Below are positions 5,085 through 5,211 of a stretch of DNA of 5,211 bases, one piece after another; the first letter of the stretch is position 1; each line of letters starts with the position of its first letter. The notes below the pieces were generated by a model that was not told the origin of the DNA, did not search any database, and saw nothing but the letters and a program-made list of their open reading frames with translations. The stretch is from NCBI GenBank assembly GCA_902826385.1, contig CADEEU010000262.1, positions 1 to 5,211 on the forward strand, given 5' to 3'. Origin of the DNA: an uncultured Acidobacteriota bacterium. GTDB taxonomy: Bacteria; Acidobacteriota; Blastocatellia; Pyrinomonadales; Pyrinomonadaceae. A program made the position numbers and the translations under genes.

Positions 5085-5211
5085 ATGCTAAGCCTTAAAG
5101 ACAACCCGGCCGCCGACAATCGTCGCTACGACACCGCCGTGAAACTGCCAGCCGTCGAATGGGGAATTTTTCGATTTAGAGCGGGAATCGGCGTTGCGGT
5201 AGGTCCAGGTT
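5085..5211 (+). CDS. Start of an unidentified gene, cut off by the right edge
   Basis: Forty-two codons are visible without a stop, beginning MLSLKDNPAADNRRYDTAV and continuing through AVEWGIFRFRAGIGVAVG. The ATG follows the ATPase stop codon by a single base and has a well-spaced AGGAG site, so it belongs to the same transcript. No signal peptide or recognisable motif appears in the visible part. I cannot assign a family. By position, it may be a functional partner of the RepA-like ATPase, for example another replication or mobilisation protein; this is inference from neighbourhood only. Confidence 0.6.
   Translation, partial: MLSLKDNPAADNRRYDTAVKLPAVEWGIFRFRAGIGVAVGPG

Noticed and set aside
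1..5211. tRNA, rRNA, transposase or integrase genes.
   Set aside because: No tRNA-like cloverleaf, conserved rRNA segment or recombinase motif was recognised on either strand.

Overview
The window suggests a free-living bacterium of moderate GC content, with most intergenic DNA filled by palindromic repeats. A secreted D-aminoacylase-type amidohydrolase, a small exported four-cysteine protein and repeats with CCCAGG-type and GTCGCC-type stems together resemble what I associate with Acidobacteriota (class Blastocatellia). That placement is an inference from style, not a proof. No rRNA, tRNA, CRISPR array or recognisable transposase is visible.

Left half (1-2953), all genes on the minus strand. 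From right to left these are a small exported protein of unknown function (2435-2953), a TerC-family integral membrane protein (1477-2256), and the first 443 codons of an exported N-acyl-D-amino-acid deacylase-like amidohydrolase (1330 down to the left edge). Each gap holds a hairpin or palindrome: a 94-bp imperfect inverted repeat between the TerC gene and the amidohydrolase, and a 13-bp stem plus a terminator-like element between the TerC gene and the exported-protein gene. The three genes therefore look like separate transcription units rather than one operon.

Middle (2954-3460), no gene. From about 3088 this is a dense composite of short repeats: a pair of direct repeats, several individual hairpins, and a 219-bp compound palindrome (3236-3454). 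The outer arms of the palindrome match at about 30 of 34 positions, and smaller hairpins are nested inside it. It ends a few bases from the stop codon of a 50-codon minus-strand reading frame (3460-3612). That frame reads like the C-terminal end of a HEPN-domain protein, with its RNxxxH motif intact and the rest of the domain missing.

Right half (3597-5211), plus strand. A good sigma70-type promoter overlapping a perfect 7+2+7 palindrome (3597-3643) precedes an apparent operon. Its members are a 51-residue acidic protein, a 411-residue RepA/KaiC-like P-loop ATPase with a C-terminal helix-turn-helix, and a third gene entered from a clear AGGAG site whose first 42 codons are visible before the window ends. 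The promoter-operator, the small acidic protein, the RecA-fold ATPase with DNA-binding tail and the tight coupling suggest an accessory (plasmid-like or integrated-element) replication or regulation module. The HEPN remnant and the repeat cluster mark its left border. The function of the module cannot be settled from this window.
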